DNA of 64,000 nt from Ifrita kowaldi (GCA_013398055.1 VZRS01001450.1:554734-618733), one strand, 5' to 3'; shown: positions 39,701 to 52,131, numbered from the stretch's first letter. Numbers and translations are program-made. The notes: a model not told the origin generated them from the sequence alone.

Positions 39701-41670
39701 CATGTTCCACCAAGTGTTGTAGAATTATTCTTCTGAGAGCTTCTTTTTATTACTGTACTAAAACAAGGATGTTTTATAAAGAGAACATCATATCCTATTA
39801 TTAAATTCACTTCAAAGAATGATGCTGTTTCCTCTTAAGGCCCATACACTGGCTTCCTTATGGGAAAAGAATTCCCAATATTAACTAGTCATTCAAAAGG
39901 ACCTCTATATTATCATATGCAAAAGATTAGGGGCAAAGAAGCTCTCGGTTTGCTGGGACAGCTGGCAGCAGGAAGTCTGCAGAGAAATTTTGTCCACAGA
40001 AATGCAGGCAAAGTTTCCACTGACTTTAAGCATATGCCTTGCTGATAAAGTCATCTATGCAGCAAGAGTTGCCCACGTCATGAAGTTATAGCCAATCTGG
40101 TGGACAGGAAATGTCCAGATAGTATTGCACATAATGGGTTCACAGTAGGTTAAAAGCCATGGCAGTCAGGCAGTAACATAGAGAAGCAATACCTCAGTAT
40201 ATAATATGTAAAACAGCTAAGTTACTGAACAGTTCATTATCAGGAAAAGCAAGGAAAAACTGTCACAACTCTCATGTGATTTCTCCCAGCTAAAAAAGTC
40301 TGTTACTTCCCTTAAAACATCAGCTATTAAATACAGTTAATTGTGAGAATTACACTCATTTATTTATGATCTTGTTGTTTCATGTACCACTTAGGAGTTG
40401 GAACATTAAAATTCTGAAATTATAGAACTACAGAGACAGAAAGTGTTTTATAAATCTAGATTCTCATTATTCCTGTCCTACAGGACTGTAAGAAGTGAAG
40501 AATTCAAATAAATACTGCGTTGCTAAAATGCAGGCTTTTTTTAACTGATCTAAGTCATATCCCTTTATATGCTCTAAAGAAGAGAAACCTAAATTTAACA
40601 TAGAAATGGAATGAAAGGATCTACTGAAGGGTTCTTAAGTAAGGCAAAGTATTTTCCTCCTAGGACTCAAGGGAACACACGACAGACAGAATATGGAAAT
40701 TCTGATACAAAAATGTCAATAGGAATCTATGATTCATTAAAACTCAGTAGTGCCTCTGTGGTTTGAATCAGATTTGCTGTCTCGGAAGAGTAGGGATGTA
40801 ATTTTCCCTGAAATATTTTCCTTCTTAGTCTTTCAGCTATAACCCAGCAGATATGTGATCCTTCTACTTCATCCTGCAGGAAGCCATGACTTCCATGAAG
40901 GGTGACAGAAAACCCTTCCTTCTCTCTGCTGCCCAGGAAGGAGGTCTTGGCATTTATGTCAGCAGAGTCAAACCCACCAGTATGAGACATGATGGGCTCT
41001 ACACCAAATTAGGAAATCCAAACTTGGGGTCTTGTTAGTTTTGTGGGTCTGCAATGTAAGGCAAACAAAAACATCAATTGATCTTTGAAGACTTTCAGTC
41101 TTGGGTATCAGAAGAATTTTCAGGATCTGCTGCTTACTGTTCATCTTAGCCACTCACAGGACATGAATAATTAGTTTTACTTTCCTTTATGCCAGAAAGA
41201 CAACTATTGTAATCTCACTGTCCACAGAGACATTTATATTCTAGTAGAGTTATTCTCTATTTTTCCATTTAAACTAAAGCATAACAGTTCACAGTGGAGA
41301 TGGCCATCTGCACATGCAGAGTTAGTATTCAATTCTGTAATATATTCATATATTAATTAAAATATTAGGAATTTCCTCAGTTTTTAATTACTGAGGAGCA
41401 GATCTGGAACAATAGTGAAAATAGTTACTCATAAACAACTTAAATTTAATCTGGTTGGAATGCAATTGCTCCTGTTCTCCTTTTACTGCTTCTTCCACAA
41501 ATGTCCTTGAACTACATTTTTGAGGGGAAAGAAATATCATTGCTATGAAAAAGATGCAGTATGATAGAAATATGTGTGAGGAAAGATTGCTTATATATGA
41601 ACTACGGCACTGCTTTCTTAGCTATCTTTGTGTCTTCAGTCATGTCCTCATTACCATTTGAGGTAACCAC
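33800..41670. other. No recognised gene; intronic DNA
   Basis: Unique-looking sequence with short ORFs. It contains a short CR1 tail relic (35592-35642), an AAT-repeat run near 35500, a T/G-rich tract at 37918-38005, and a 7-base perfect hairpin AGGAGAC-ttat-GTCTCCT near 35160-35180. Confidence 0.55.
35592..35642 (+). mobile_element. CR1 tail relic
   Basis: GTTGGACCAGATGATCTTTC followed by TTCTATGTTTCTATGCTATGA is a decayed CR1 3' terminus. Nothing recognisable as CR1 remains upstream. Confidence 0.75.
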
Positions 41671-41885
41671 CAAAACAAAAACAAGGACCAAACAAACAAA
41701 CAAACAAAAAAGCTAACAAAACAAAACAAAAAACACCCACAAAAAACCCGAAACAACAACAACAAAACCAAACCAAGATATAACAAAAGAACTCCACCCC
41801 GCAAAAGCAACCAAACCAGCAAAAAATAAATTAAAAAAACCCCAAAACACAAAAAACCACAAACCAAACCAAACAAAAAAAAAAA
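41671..41885. repeat. C/A-rich low-complexity flank of the gap
   Basis: (CAAA)n and CAACAA-type repeats run into the sequence gap. A similar A/C-rich tract continues at 42312-42400 on the other side. The long minus-strand ORFs across here are artefacts of the Ns and the T/G-rich complement. Confidence 0.93.
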
Positions 41886-42311
41886 NNNNNNNNNNNNNNN
41901 NNNNNNNNNNNNNNNNNNNNNNNNNNNNNNNNNNNNNNNNNNNNNNNNNNNNNNNNNNNNNNNNNNNNNNNNNNNNNNNNNNNNNNNNNNNNNNNNNNNN
42001 NNNNNNNNNNNNNNNNNNNNNNNNNNNNNNNNNNNNNNNNNNNNNNNNNNNNNNNNNNNNNNNNNNNNNNNNNNNNNNNNNNNNNNNNNNNNNNNNNNNN
42101 NNNNNNNNNNNNNNNNNNNNNNNNNNNNNNNNNNNNNNNNNNNNNNNNNNNNNNNNNNNNNNNNNNNNNNNNNNNNNNNNNNNNNNNNNNNNNNNNNNNN
42201 NNNNNNNNNNNNNNNNNNNNNNNNNNNNNNNNNNNNNNNNNNNNNNNNNNNNNNNNNNNNNNNNNNNNNNNNNNNNNNNNNNNNNNNNNNNNNNNNNNNN
42301 NNNNNNNNNNN
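41886..42311. other. Assembly gap (426 N)
   Basis: An uninterrupted run of N bounded on both sides by C/A-rich simple sequence. The missing sequence is probably more of the same repeat plus the start of the CR1 element that follows. Confidence 0.99.
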
Positions 42312-42451
42312 CAAAACACAAAAACCCAAAAACCAAACAAAAAAAAAAAAAAAACACCAAAAAACTCACCAAGAAAATTCCAAAATCTAAGAAAAAAAAG
42401 AAGAACACACTCAGGAAGAGAAGATGCACAGGATGACTAATTTCAAGCACT

Positions 42452-43240
42452 GATCTCAACAGGCTGGATCCATGGGCTGAGGCCAATGGTGTGAGGTTCA
42501 TCAAGTCTAAGTGCTGGGTCCTGCCCTTGGGTCGCAACCCCAGGCAGTGCCACAGGCTGGGGCAGAGGGGCTGGAAAGGACCTGGGGGTGCTGGTGACAG
42601 CAGCTGAACATGAGCCAGGGTGTGCCCAGGTGGCCAAGAAGGCCAATGGCATCCTGGCCTGGATCAGCAATAGTGTGGCCAGCAGGAGCAGGGCAGGGAT
42701 TGTCCCCCTATGCTGGGCACTGGTGAGGCCACACCTCGAGTGCTGTGTCCAGTTCTGGGCCCCTCACTGCAAGGAAGACACTGAGGTGCTGGAGAGAGTC
42801 CAGAGAAGGGCAACAGAGCTGGGGAAGGGTCTGGAGCACAAGTCCTGTGAGGAGCAGCTGAGGGGAGCTGGGGGTGTTTATCCTGGAGAAAAGGAGACTC
42901 AGGGGAGATCTTATCACTCTCCACAACTATCTGAAAGGAGAGCGTAGCCAGGTGGGGGTCAGTCTCTTCTCCCAGGTAACCAGCAACAGGAGAGGAAATG
43001 GCCTCAAATTGTGCTGGGGAGGTTTAGATTGGATATTAGGAAACATTTCTTCATGGAAAGGGTTGTCAAGCTTTGGAACAGGCTACCCATGGAGGAGGTT
43101 GAAACAACACCCCTGAGGATATTTAGAAGACATGTAGATGTGGCCCTGGGGGTTTAGTGGTGGATTTGGCAGTGCTGGGTTAGTCGTCGCAATGCTCTTT
43201 TCCAGCCTAAATTATTTTTTGAGTCTGTGATTCTATGAGC
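42452..43240 (+). mobile_element. CR1 LINE, 5'-truncated, relatively long copy
   Basis: Carries the ORF2 C-terminal region (AAGTGCTGGGTCCTGCCCTT, GACCTGGGGGTGCTGGTGAC, GCCAATGGCATCCTGGCCTG). The 3' UTR follows (TCATGGAAAGGGTTGTCAAG, then TTGAGTCTGTGATTCTATGAG). Plus orientation, antisense to the Rab3 exon. It is GC-rich relative to its surroundings and interrupted by stops, so not autonomous. Its 5' end lies close to the gap. Confidence 0.95.
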
Positions 43241-45609
43241 AGGGGCCAGAACTACACTGACAGTTATTTAAGAATTCAAATCAATTTTTGAGTTGTTTTT
43301 TTCAGCAGTGATGCCTCAGAGAATAATGTTTGCCAAACACAGAGTGGAGATCACTAGGAATATACCTGAACTGTTTGAAAAGCAGATAGCGTCAGTCAAG
43401 GAATGAGATTTAATGTAGCCTACAGCATATTTCCGCTCACAGTGAGTTAGGAACACCAATTTCACTAAGTATCCAGAAAGCATTCTGCTTATTTATGAAC
43501 AGGGTTTGTGCAGAATGTATTTCTGGACCAAAAGTATATACAAAGTGTAGCTTTTGCAAGATATCACTGGTCTGTATTGTTAGTGTTCTTGGCATCTGAA
43601 GCAATGCAATAAAATGGGGATTTGCCTTCTGTCCCCAAAAGACGTTTTTTTTGCAGCATTATCATCAGTAAATACCTCTGACTCAAAACTGACTAGCATA
43701 GATGAATCAGTGTGAATAATGCTGCCTTGATGAAAAGCATTTTTTGTATGTACCAGTAAAGGGGAAATATTTTAAAAGTTTCATAAAAGGAAAAAAATAA
43801 TAGTTCTCCGCTGATATAATGATAATACAGAAAAACATCTAGAGTAAAAAAAACCAGAGATATGGAAGCTGAATACTTTTAATTCAAAGGATCCCTTGTA
43901 CAGTGGAAAAAAGGGAAGAGAAAGCCCATTTTTAACTGCTTTCAAATCAACTAAAAATTATGCAGGTAGTGTGAAGAAAAAACAGGCCTTTAATCAGAAA
44001 GACTATTTTTTTTCAAGAATTAAAAGCTGCTTTATTTCTGGGCAAATGATGCAATCAGAGATTTAGAATATAATTTTGACTGATTGCACCAATTGTTCCT
44101 TGCTCTATACATGGTACCTCAGAACAGTTTTCTGACACACTGGGAGAGGTTTGGAAAATGTTTTATATGAAAGAATATTTTTAGTTTTAAACATTAATTA
44201 ATGGCATTTTCATCTACATAACCCAGTACACCAGACAACATGAATGCCTTTAAAAATACCGTAACCTGAATAAGTCCACAGATAATCCATGTTAAATAAG
44301 AAGTCAAAAAAGAACAGTAAATGCAATCTTGGCAGAGAAGTAGGTCTTCATCAGCCAGGGCAGGTGGTTTAATCGTTCTCTGCTACTGCCTGCACATTTA
44401 CAACATTTGTGTTGAATGCCTGACTTCTGAACTATTTGAGTATTCTTCTGTTCCTCTCACCAGGTACCGTTTTCTTTAAACACATAACCAACATAAGTAC
44501 TGTAAAGAGGGATTAGGTTTAAAAGTAAAAAGCATGATTACTGCAGTTGCACAAGCACCTTCCCAAAAATGTTTTAGAAATGTGTTAACTAGATACAACT
44601 TCTTAAATTAAATGAAGATCAGAATAGAAAATTTATTCCAATTCTCAAGTTCATGTCAGGTGATGGAAGAAGCAACATCAGGACAATTGTTGGGGAGGAA
44701 TGCATTGCACAGTGCTCCCATAGATTCTGTGAAACTGCCTTTGCCTGCACTCTGTGCAACATAAATGCTATCAATAGCACATGATTAAATATGCAGGTAT
44801 ATGTCAAACGTGTTAGAAAGCTTTCCATCTCACATTACAGAAATCTTGAATTTAGAAAGGAACCTGTAGACAGAAACCAGGTGAAAATAAAAACACTTCT
44901 ACTTCAAATTTTGATGAAATGGACCAATATATCACCCAGTTGATACTCTTAGTAATTCATTAGCTCCTGTACAAGAGAGCATCAACAGAATTATAAAACA
45001 TCGTCCATATTTCACTTTGACAAGAGATTGAATTTTTGCTCTCCTCCACTTAGATTCTCCCAAGTATTAAACCCCAAATACAAACACAGTTAATTAAAAT
45101 ACAACAAAAAATGTCCTTCTGAAAAGAAGTCTTCACTATTCTGCAAGGACAAGTCAATTCAAAAGGTTTGGTTAAAAGACCTACCTACTGCATCAAGCAG
45201 AGAGTTGGAAGATCATTGCTAAAGAAAGTCTTACACACAGGATAAACAAGCAGGTGGACAGCGGCTTCTCAAAAGGAAGTGACAAAGCTGGACACAGAAC
45301 CAGGCTTTCTGACCTGCCAGCTAATGAGCCTTATCTGACAGATCCTTGTGTCTCAGCCAACGGTCTATTATCTTATTCTGATATTGCTTACCAACATAAT
45401 GAAATCAAAGTGTCTCAGCATGAGTGACATGGTGATCTGAGAAGGAACTTAGATATTTATCTAATTTTCAAATAAATAAGACCAATTTGGTTGCTAAGAG
45501 GAGTTGAGTGCCTCTGTATAACATATATAATATAAAACATACCTCTGAATCTTACAAATTTGGGCAATAAATTTTGGTTCCCGCAACTCTTTCTATTCTT
45601 CTGCTTTAC
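43241..45609. other. No recognised gene; intronic DNA
   Basis: AT-rich unique-looking sequence, short chance ORFs only. Confidence 0.55.
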
Positions 45610-45735
45610 CTGTTTTCCTACCACAAGCTGTTTCTATCCTTCTATCTGCTGGCATAGTGCCACGTGGTCCCCACTCAGAGGTTATTATTCCACCCCCTTC
45701 AAACACTGCAGGTGCTTCCAGGGTCCTCCTTTCAT
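45610..45735 (-). other. Exon-like ORF segment with canonical splice signals (unidentified)
   Basis: On the minus strand a strong pyrimidine tract (CTCGCTCCTTTCTTTTCC, then TTATTAG) comes before 126 open bases, which end at AAAACAG followed by GTAAAG. The segment is symmetric phase 1-1 and reads DERRTLEAPAVFEGGG ... PADRRIETACGRKTG. It sits inside a longer 104-codon minus-strand ORF (45593-45907), so it is not bounded by stops. The region is GC-richer than its neighbours, with several CpG sites. I do not recognise the peptide. It could be a cryptic or alternative exon, part of an unrecognised gene, or a decayed mobile element. Confidence 0.2.
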
Positions 45736-46233
45736 CTAATAAGGAAAAGAAAGGAGCGAGACAAGAACTGTTGGTGGAGTCAAGCTCTTCAGTACTGCAG
45801 CGCACAGCAGAGGCCTTCTGAGCACAGATACCAAGTAGGCTGACTCCCTGGATCCTATACCATCCATATGGGACACGCAGCCCGGCAACATACCTGTGAT
45901 CTACCACTCAGGAACCTCAGATATTGGTGGGTGTACAGAAGAATTCCTGCAATACTGCTGAGTCACAGTTCAAAGAGTAGCTAGTAATTCTGTACTGTTA
46001 TGGCCAAATTTCAATTCTTCATCTGCTGAATTTGCTAAATTCAGGGCACATTTTGCTGAACACTTTCCACCCACACTTTTCTGAACACACTTTTGTTTTC
46101 ATATGATTAGGCACACCACTGTTTTTACTGCTCCCTGTCCACATAACCACGACAGCTGAAAATTAGAGTATTCATTTGTAATAGGCACTTAAGTCATGCA
46201 GCCAAGAAATGGAAATGGTACTAATGTCTTGTT

Positions 46234-46391
46234 AGTGTAAATCAACTGATGGAGCTTACATTGATAACATTGGTTTTATTTTATCAATTTTATTTTGTTG
46301 TTTTTATGTAATCTATTGAAAAACTAGCACTTTACGGCAGTGTAAAATCAACTGATGAAGCTTCTGTTGATAATATCGATTTTATTTTACT
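46234..46391. repeat. Pair of diverged direct repeats, about 50 bases each
   Basis: GTGTAAATCAACTGATGGAG at about 46235 and GTGTAAAATCAACTGATGAA at about 46340 each begin a matching stretch. Both continue through AGCTT, TTGATAA and TTTTATTTTA. They lie about 105 bases apart with unrelated T-rich sequence between. They may be two halves of an old transposon or a local duplication; the family was not recognised. Confidence 0.8.
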
Positions 46392-47029
46392 TCAACAGTT
46401 GGTTAGAGGTATGTCTCACTTATAACACCCCGGAAGGATTCATAAAGCTAATTTCCAGCATACTTATTCCACAGATATCAGAAGTTTATGCAGGAGTATA
46501 GTCACAGAAAGCAAAATTTCATCTCGCTTTGTGCATCATGTCACTGCAAACTTAATTGGACCCATCAGACAGTAAAAGAAATAGAGCTTACTCCTCTTCA
46601 GATACCAATTTTGATCTGATTTGCAAAGCAGAAAAATACCATGGCTTTACAGGACACAGCACATAAGAAACCAAGAGGCTTATCTGCTGCCATACCTGTA
46701 CTTTATCCAAAGGAAAACTGTCTGTATAGCATAGCTAGAACTAAGACAAAGGCACTTCTTGGGATATTGATATTGATATTACCTAGCAACGTGATCATAA
46801 CTAATTTCTTCCGCAGTCAGCAGAACTATACCAGTAATTCCCATAAATCTTTAGTCAAGTGTAAAGAAGATACTACCCATAATTGTCCTTCCAATTTTAT
46901 ACAAATTTATTACAAAATTCTAAGCACCACAAGAATTTAAATTCCAGTGCAGTAACTATTTTGCAGTAAATCACAGCTTCAGATTCATCAATTATTAAAC
47001 GCTCTTCTGTGGTTAATTGTAGGGCCATA

Positions 47030-47245
47030 AAGTATTTCAGATTGGAAAGTTCCTTGGAAGACCATCTAACCCAGCCCTCAGCTCCATGCAGGGTCATCTC
47101 TTCTAAGAACAGATCAGGTTGTTTAGAGCTGTATTCAACTGGATATTGAAAAACCTCCAAAACTAAGATTGCACAAGCTCTCAGAGCAACCTCTTTCACA
47201 CTTTACTGTTGCTATTGTGGAAAAAAATCTTTCCTTATACAGAAA
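47030..47245 (-). mobile_element. CR1 LINE, minus orientation, 3' segment (interrupted)
   Basis: Starting from the CR1 3' side, it reads GGAAAGTTCCTTGGAAGACC, ATCTAACCCAGCCCTCAGCT, CTCTCAGAGCAACCTCTTTC. It is interrupted at about 47250-47342 by a plus-oriented CR1 tail and appears to resume at 47343. Confidence 0.8.
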
Positions 47246-47261
47246 GATATATTTCCTCCTG

Positions 47262-47342
47262 GTGGTGGTGTGATGTTGATGGCTGGACTTACTGATCGTA
47301 AAGGTCTTTTCCAACCTTAACAATTCTATGATTCTGTGACAT
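47262..47342 (+). mobile_element. CR1 tail fragment inside an opposite-strand CR1
   Basis: GATGGCTGGACTTACTGATC, TTTTCCAACCTTAACAATTC and TATGATTCTGTGAC form a plus-oriented CR1 3' end. It lies between two minus-oriented CR1 blocks, as a nested insertion would leave it. Confidence 0.85.
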
Positions 47343-47590
47343 ACAGCCTGATACCTCCTTACAGGTATGGGAAGGCTGCTCTGAGGTCTTTCTGAAACCT
47401 ACCATGCTCCAGCAAGCCCAGATCACTCACTTTCTCCTTACAATGCAAGAGCTTCAGCTTCCTGGGCAGTTTGGTGACCCTCTGCTGAACTTGCTCCAGT
47501 ATGTCATCCATGGAGAAGGGGAGGAGGGCAGGGAAAACACAGTACCATGTGTGCAGTTTAATGAGGGGGGTTGTTCTCCTGCTAGTAGTC
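47343..47590 (-). mobile_element. CR1 LINE, minus orientation, continuation
   Basis: CTCCTTACAGGTATGGGAAG, GCTGCTCTGAGGTCTTTCTG, TGACCCTCTGCTGAACTTGC and TCCAGTATGTCATCC are reverse-complement CR1, further toward its 5' side than 47030-47245. The two blocks are therefore collinear parts of one element. Confidence 0.8.
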
Positions 47591-50286
47591 CCCAGTGCTA
47601 CAGAATTCTTCTATAAATTTGCCTGCAGCGCCAAGGGTGAATACAGTATGTATATTATTACAGATCACACAACATTTACGTGTATACATGTGCTTTGTAT
47701 ACAGTAACTTAAATTAACCAACTGATAAAATTATTTTTAGCTGTTAAAAGATACAATAAATTGAAGATAGCTAAGGAATCCAGTTCCAATTGAACCTAAA
47801 GGACTTCCCTAACCACTGAAAGGCAACCCATACTAGATGAGGCTCATCCAGCACCATACTCAGCAACTGATTTTGCTCTCAATTTCAGGTGATAAAAACA
47901 ACTGTCTCCCAGCTGTCAGCAGCCTTGCACTAATCTCTTTACACTGCTGTCCCAAGCTCAACAGCGCCATGAAATGTCCTGGGGCTCCTGTTCCACTGAA
48001 GAATCTGCACACCAGGTTTGTTCCAGTTGCTGCCTCCTTGAAGAGAGTGAATACAAAAATGTACCTGTGTCATTCACAGTTCACACAAACCATCATTCCA
48101 TACCCCACTGACAGAGAGGCTTTATGGAAAAACCAAAGAAAGCCATGCTTAAAAATTCAGATAATTTTTAAATGACTAGCTGCAACCTTTTATGTGTGCT
48201 AAGTTCCCTATTTAAAATCCAGCCACTGCAAATACAGAGATCCGATGAATACCAGAACAATTATAGGAGGACGAACATAATGAGCTAATTACTGAAAATG
48301 GAGCAGAATAAATCAGCTACTCCTACTATTCATACAAGGGGGATGATTAGTGCTGTTAGCTCCAGTTAATTCCTACCACTGTGGAGTCTGGCCCGTAAGA
48401 AGGAAAAGCATAAGGCACAACCATCATGCTTACCTTACAGTGAAGTGCCAAATTAAATTGAATCGCACACTACGAAGTCTTGAAAGCCAGAAGGGAAAAA
48501 AAACACATGAAAACAAAGCAAAACACATGAATGCAAAATTATTGTTTTGTGGAAGAACAAGATTTTCCAGTTTACTAGCTGCCCTTTTTCTCAAGTACTG
48601 GCAGACACTATTTTCTTTTTTTTAGCATGAAAACTGTTCAGTGACTTCTAGACCATGGGAAATCTTTGGAAATTTTCTAAAAATTCTTTGCTATTTAAAT
48701 AGTCCCTAAATATGCTCTGATATCAAGCTGTCATTTCAGGATATAAGAATGATATTGATCCACATGCAACAAGCTAGCACAAAATCTACACACTGTTTTG
48801 CTACCCCTAACTTCTACAGAATCCATTGTTTTACTGTTAGGATTGTCATTTAGCATTTCTCTGCAGCAAAGGTCTGGGGAGAATGGGTGCTTTAAGTAAA
48901 AGTTATCCAACTTCTTTGTCAAGCTAAGTACCCCCTGCCCACCAAATTCCCTATTTTAAAATAACATAAGAGAATAACACTGCAAAGTTATTAAGCTATG
49001 AAATATTGTAATTAAAAGCCCAGTGTAAAGTGAGGCAAAAAATCAGATACAACTGTAATTTTGTGCCGCAGCTTTTAATAAACTTATTTGCAACTATATA
49101 GGAAGGCCATACATGCTGATTTCTTCACAGATGTTCTGAGAGCTTATGGTAAGAAACAACCTCAAAAAGCAAGAGGAAAGCTGAAGAATTACGGCTTTGA
49201 TCTTTAATCCTGATGCAAGTTGTGGACAATCTTCTGTGCCTCAGTTGTTTGTCAGTGTTGTGGGGAAGACACAACTATTCACATTATTGCCAAAAGCACA
49301 TTCCCAGCAACTACAAGGATAATCTCTCCTTAGCCAGTGTAACATGAAGTTACATTCGTAAAAGAAATAGTAACAAGAGAGGAGACACTTCAATATTTAA
49401 GAATATTTTAAGAGGGGAAAAATTCCATAGTAAGCTTCTAACCCTAAATATACTTTTTCTCTCTTATGTCATCCTACCTAGCTGCTATTCTGACTTTTTT
49501 TACCTCTTTCTTGTGAAAAAAGGTCTCACCCCGGCCTACACTACAAGAATAGGTGATGTGTGTACAAACAAGAGACAAACAAGTCCTGAAGATATGACAT
49601 TCAGCTGTAAAAAGCAAGAGGTTTCTTGAGCTTGTAAATGGACCCTTCACCTAATGTTATTCCTCCTTCTTCCTTCCTCAAAAACTCAACAGGGAACCCA
49701 AACAGCATCAACATTCCTCACAAATAACAGTAATTTTTTTTGACAAGGTAATTTTTTATAAAAAGAAGAAAGGAACATGTTCACTCATCTAACATCAGTA
49801 TTTCAGATATTCCGCCAAAAATAGACACTCCCAAAATACAAAATATCAATATGATTTTTTCTCCTGTTTTTGAAGATCCTTAGGCATCATTCTCCTTATC
49901 AGAGTAAAAAATAGATGCTTTCCTTCTGCATGTTAATTCTCATGATGTTTTGTCTGTGCAGACTCAATTGTATACAGATGATACTCAATGTCCAATGTAC
50001 CCAATCACAGGTAGCCCTGCAGACAACTAATGAGGGTCTCTGAGTGGTTGGACTCTAATAACATTTCCAGGTCCTTTTTCATAATTAACTACATGTGTTA
50101 CAGGCACATGGGTACAAAATGTGATTTGAGAACAGGGAGCTGCCATTAGGAATTAGTTGCTACTACAGAGAGATATATTTAGCCATGTATCAAATGAGAT
50201 AAACTGATGGTAACATTTGAAACTGAATGATAAATGCGGATCCCTCTTTAGGGGGTAAATAATACAGTCCTGTCTTTCAGTCTTTA
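47591..50286. other. No recognised gene; intronic DNA
   Basis: AT-rich sequence. An ORF at 47837-48175 contains an acceptor-like TCTCAATTTCAG, but no protein family is recognisable. Confidence 0.55.
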
Positions 50287-52130
50287 TTTGCCCAAGTTAA
50301 CTATTTTGCAATAGTCCAATTTGTGTGAGCAGGAACCACTCTCACAGAGGATGCAGAACTGAGATCTAAAAGTGAAAATTAAGATCTTCACTTGCAAGGG
50401 ATTTCAACTCTGGAAGCTCCTGACAGCAGGAAGGAGTACGAAGACAAAGAACAGAGGTTCTTCCGAACAAGTTCTTGTGCATGGCAGAGGCAAGTATGCT
50501 ATTTTCATGCACATATGCAGCATACTGGCATGGAAGCCAAATCACAAAAATGACTTATGACTCCCCTCTGAAGAACCCTAGAAATAATTTTGAAAAGACA
50601 TGGAAAAGTACAGATTTGTGCCAAAGCCTGTTAGAGACTGAAAAAGACAAAACCAAAATGATTAGTATCACATGCAGCTCATTTACTTAAGTCATATGCT
50701 GCAAAATCTTGGCTTGGGTTCAAGGGAAATGCCTGGCTTTTAGGAAATAAACTATTTAAGATTTCTAATGCAGAACACTACAAAGGACAATTAAATTACA
50801 GTCCAGATAATTAACAGTAAGAGGAATAGCAGCAAGCATTACACAGTGTTCTCTGACAAATACAAACAAATGAGAAAATGGATTGGTGAGCAGAACTCAC
50901 TACTGAGAAAACTAATTAGATATCTTCTTCCTAAGCTACAGTTATGAAGCACAGATTCCTGCCCCCATAAATAACAGGAGAAAACAATGAAATTCTTGCC
51001 AGTTTGTTCTAAAATTCTTTCCTGATCTAATGTATTGCCCCAGGAGACCTTCTGCTGCCTGGCCCATATCCCATTGGGATCTATGTTGCCCTTTTACAAA
51101 CATGAAAACATACACATTTGTAGAACATTTCAGGAAAAGAAGACAACTTTTAAAAGCGGTATAAAAAACGACCAATCAAAAATTCTAATAGAGTTAAAAA
51201 ATCATACAAGATCCTCAGCAAGTTGTTTATAAGGCACTGTGTTGCTGACTATAAAGTAGCTTTTGCTTATGAAACATCATGCCCGGAAATGCTTATAAAA
51301 TATAAAATTTAAAGAAGTACAGCCTCTTTCTCCAACACATAGTGGCAAGAGCATTGGGATCAGGTGGACCCTCCGCAAGTCTGCAGATGGCACCAAGCTG
51401 AGTGGTGCTATTGACATACCTGAAGGACGGGATGCCATCCAGAGGGACCTGGACAGGCTTTGCAGGGGGCCTATGGGAATCTCATGAAGTTCAATAAGGC
51501 CAAGTGCAAAGTCCTGCACATGGGCCAGGGCAATCCCAACAAATACAGGCTGGGCAGTGCACGGATTGAGAGCAGCCCTACTGAGAAGGACTTGGGGGTG
51601 CTGGTGGGTGAGAGGCTGGACATGACCCAGCCATGGGCACTCACAGCCCAGAGAGCCAAATGTGTCCTGGGCTGCAACCCGGGCAGTGTGGGCAGCAGGG
51701 CCCAGCGGGGGCTGCCAACATAAGACAGATTTGGATCTGTTGAAGCAAGTCCAGATGAGGGAAAATGATCAGGGGTCTTGAGCATGTGTTTGTGAGGAAA
51801 GGCTGAGAGAGCTGGGGTTGTTCAGCCTGGAGAAGAGGTGGCTTTGGGGTGACCTTATAGCACTTTCCAGTACCTAAAGGGGAGTCTGTAAGAAGGCTGG
51901 AAAGGGAGTTTTTGCAAGGGCATGTAGATAGGACAAGGGGCAATGGCTTTAAACTGAATGAGGGCAGATTTAGATGAGATACAGGAAAGAAATTCTTTAC
52001 TTTGGAAAGAGGATGGTGAAGCACTGGAACAGGTTGCCCAGGAAAGCTGTGGATGCCCCATCCCCGGAAGTATTGAAGAGCAGGCTGCATGGAACTTCGA
52101 GCAACCTGGCCTTGTGGAAGGTATCCCTCT
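50287..52130. repeat. Large tandem duplication, copy 1
   Basis: Repeats at a constant 1845-base offset as 52132-53975. It contains about 1.05 kb of unique intron followed by the 5' part of a CR1 element, cut off after GTATCCCTCT. I found four substitutions between the copies (50913/52758, 51518/53363, 51700/53545, 51707/53552) and no length difference apart from the N at 52131. Confidence 0.98.
51340..52130 (+). mobile_element. CR1 LINE in duplication copy 1, lacking its 3' tail
   Basis: It encodes the decayed C-terminal part of CR1 ORF2 (KFNKAKCKVLHMGQGN, TEKDLGVLVGERLDM), followed by the 3' region. The element stops at the duplication junction before the terminal repeat. Antisense to the Rab3 exon. 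Confidence 0.93.
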
Positions 52131-52131
52131 N
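52131..52131. other. Single N at the duplication junction
   Basis: The N falls exactly between the end of copy 1 and the first base of copy 2, suggesting a contig join of unknown overlap rather than a sequenced junction. Confidence 0.97.

Noticed and set aside
41640..42537. Long minus-strand ORFs of 169-274 codons
   Set aside because: They run through 426 N and through T/G-rich low-complexity sequence, so they are not genes.
47837..48175. 112-codon plus-strand ORF with a good acceptor-like TCTCAATTTCAG and a GTTTGTT donor-like site
   Set aside because: The donor is weak, the strand is opposite to the known gene, and the peptide is not recognisable; treated as chance.
51471..52090. Minus-strand ORFs of 104 and 149 codons, repeated at 53316-53935
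   Set aside because: They are antisense shadows of the CR1 ORF2 and 3' region, duplicated with the 1845-base unit.
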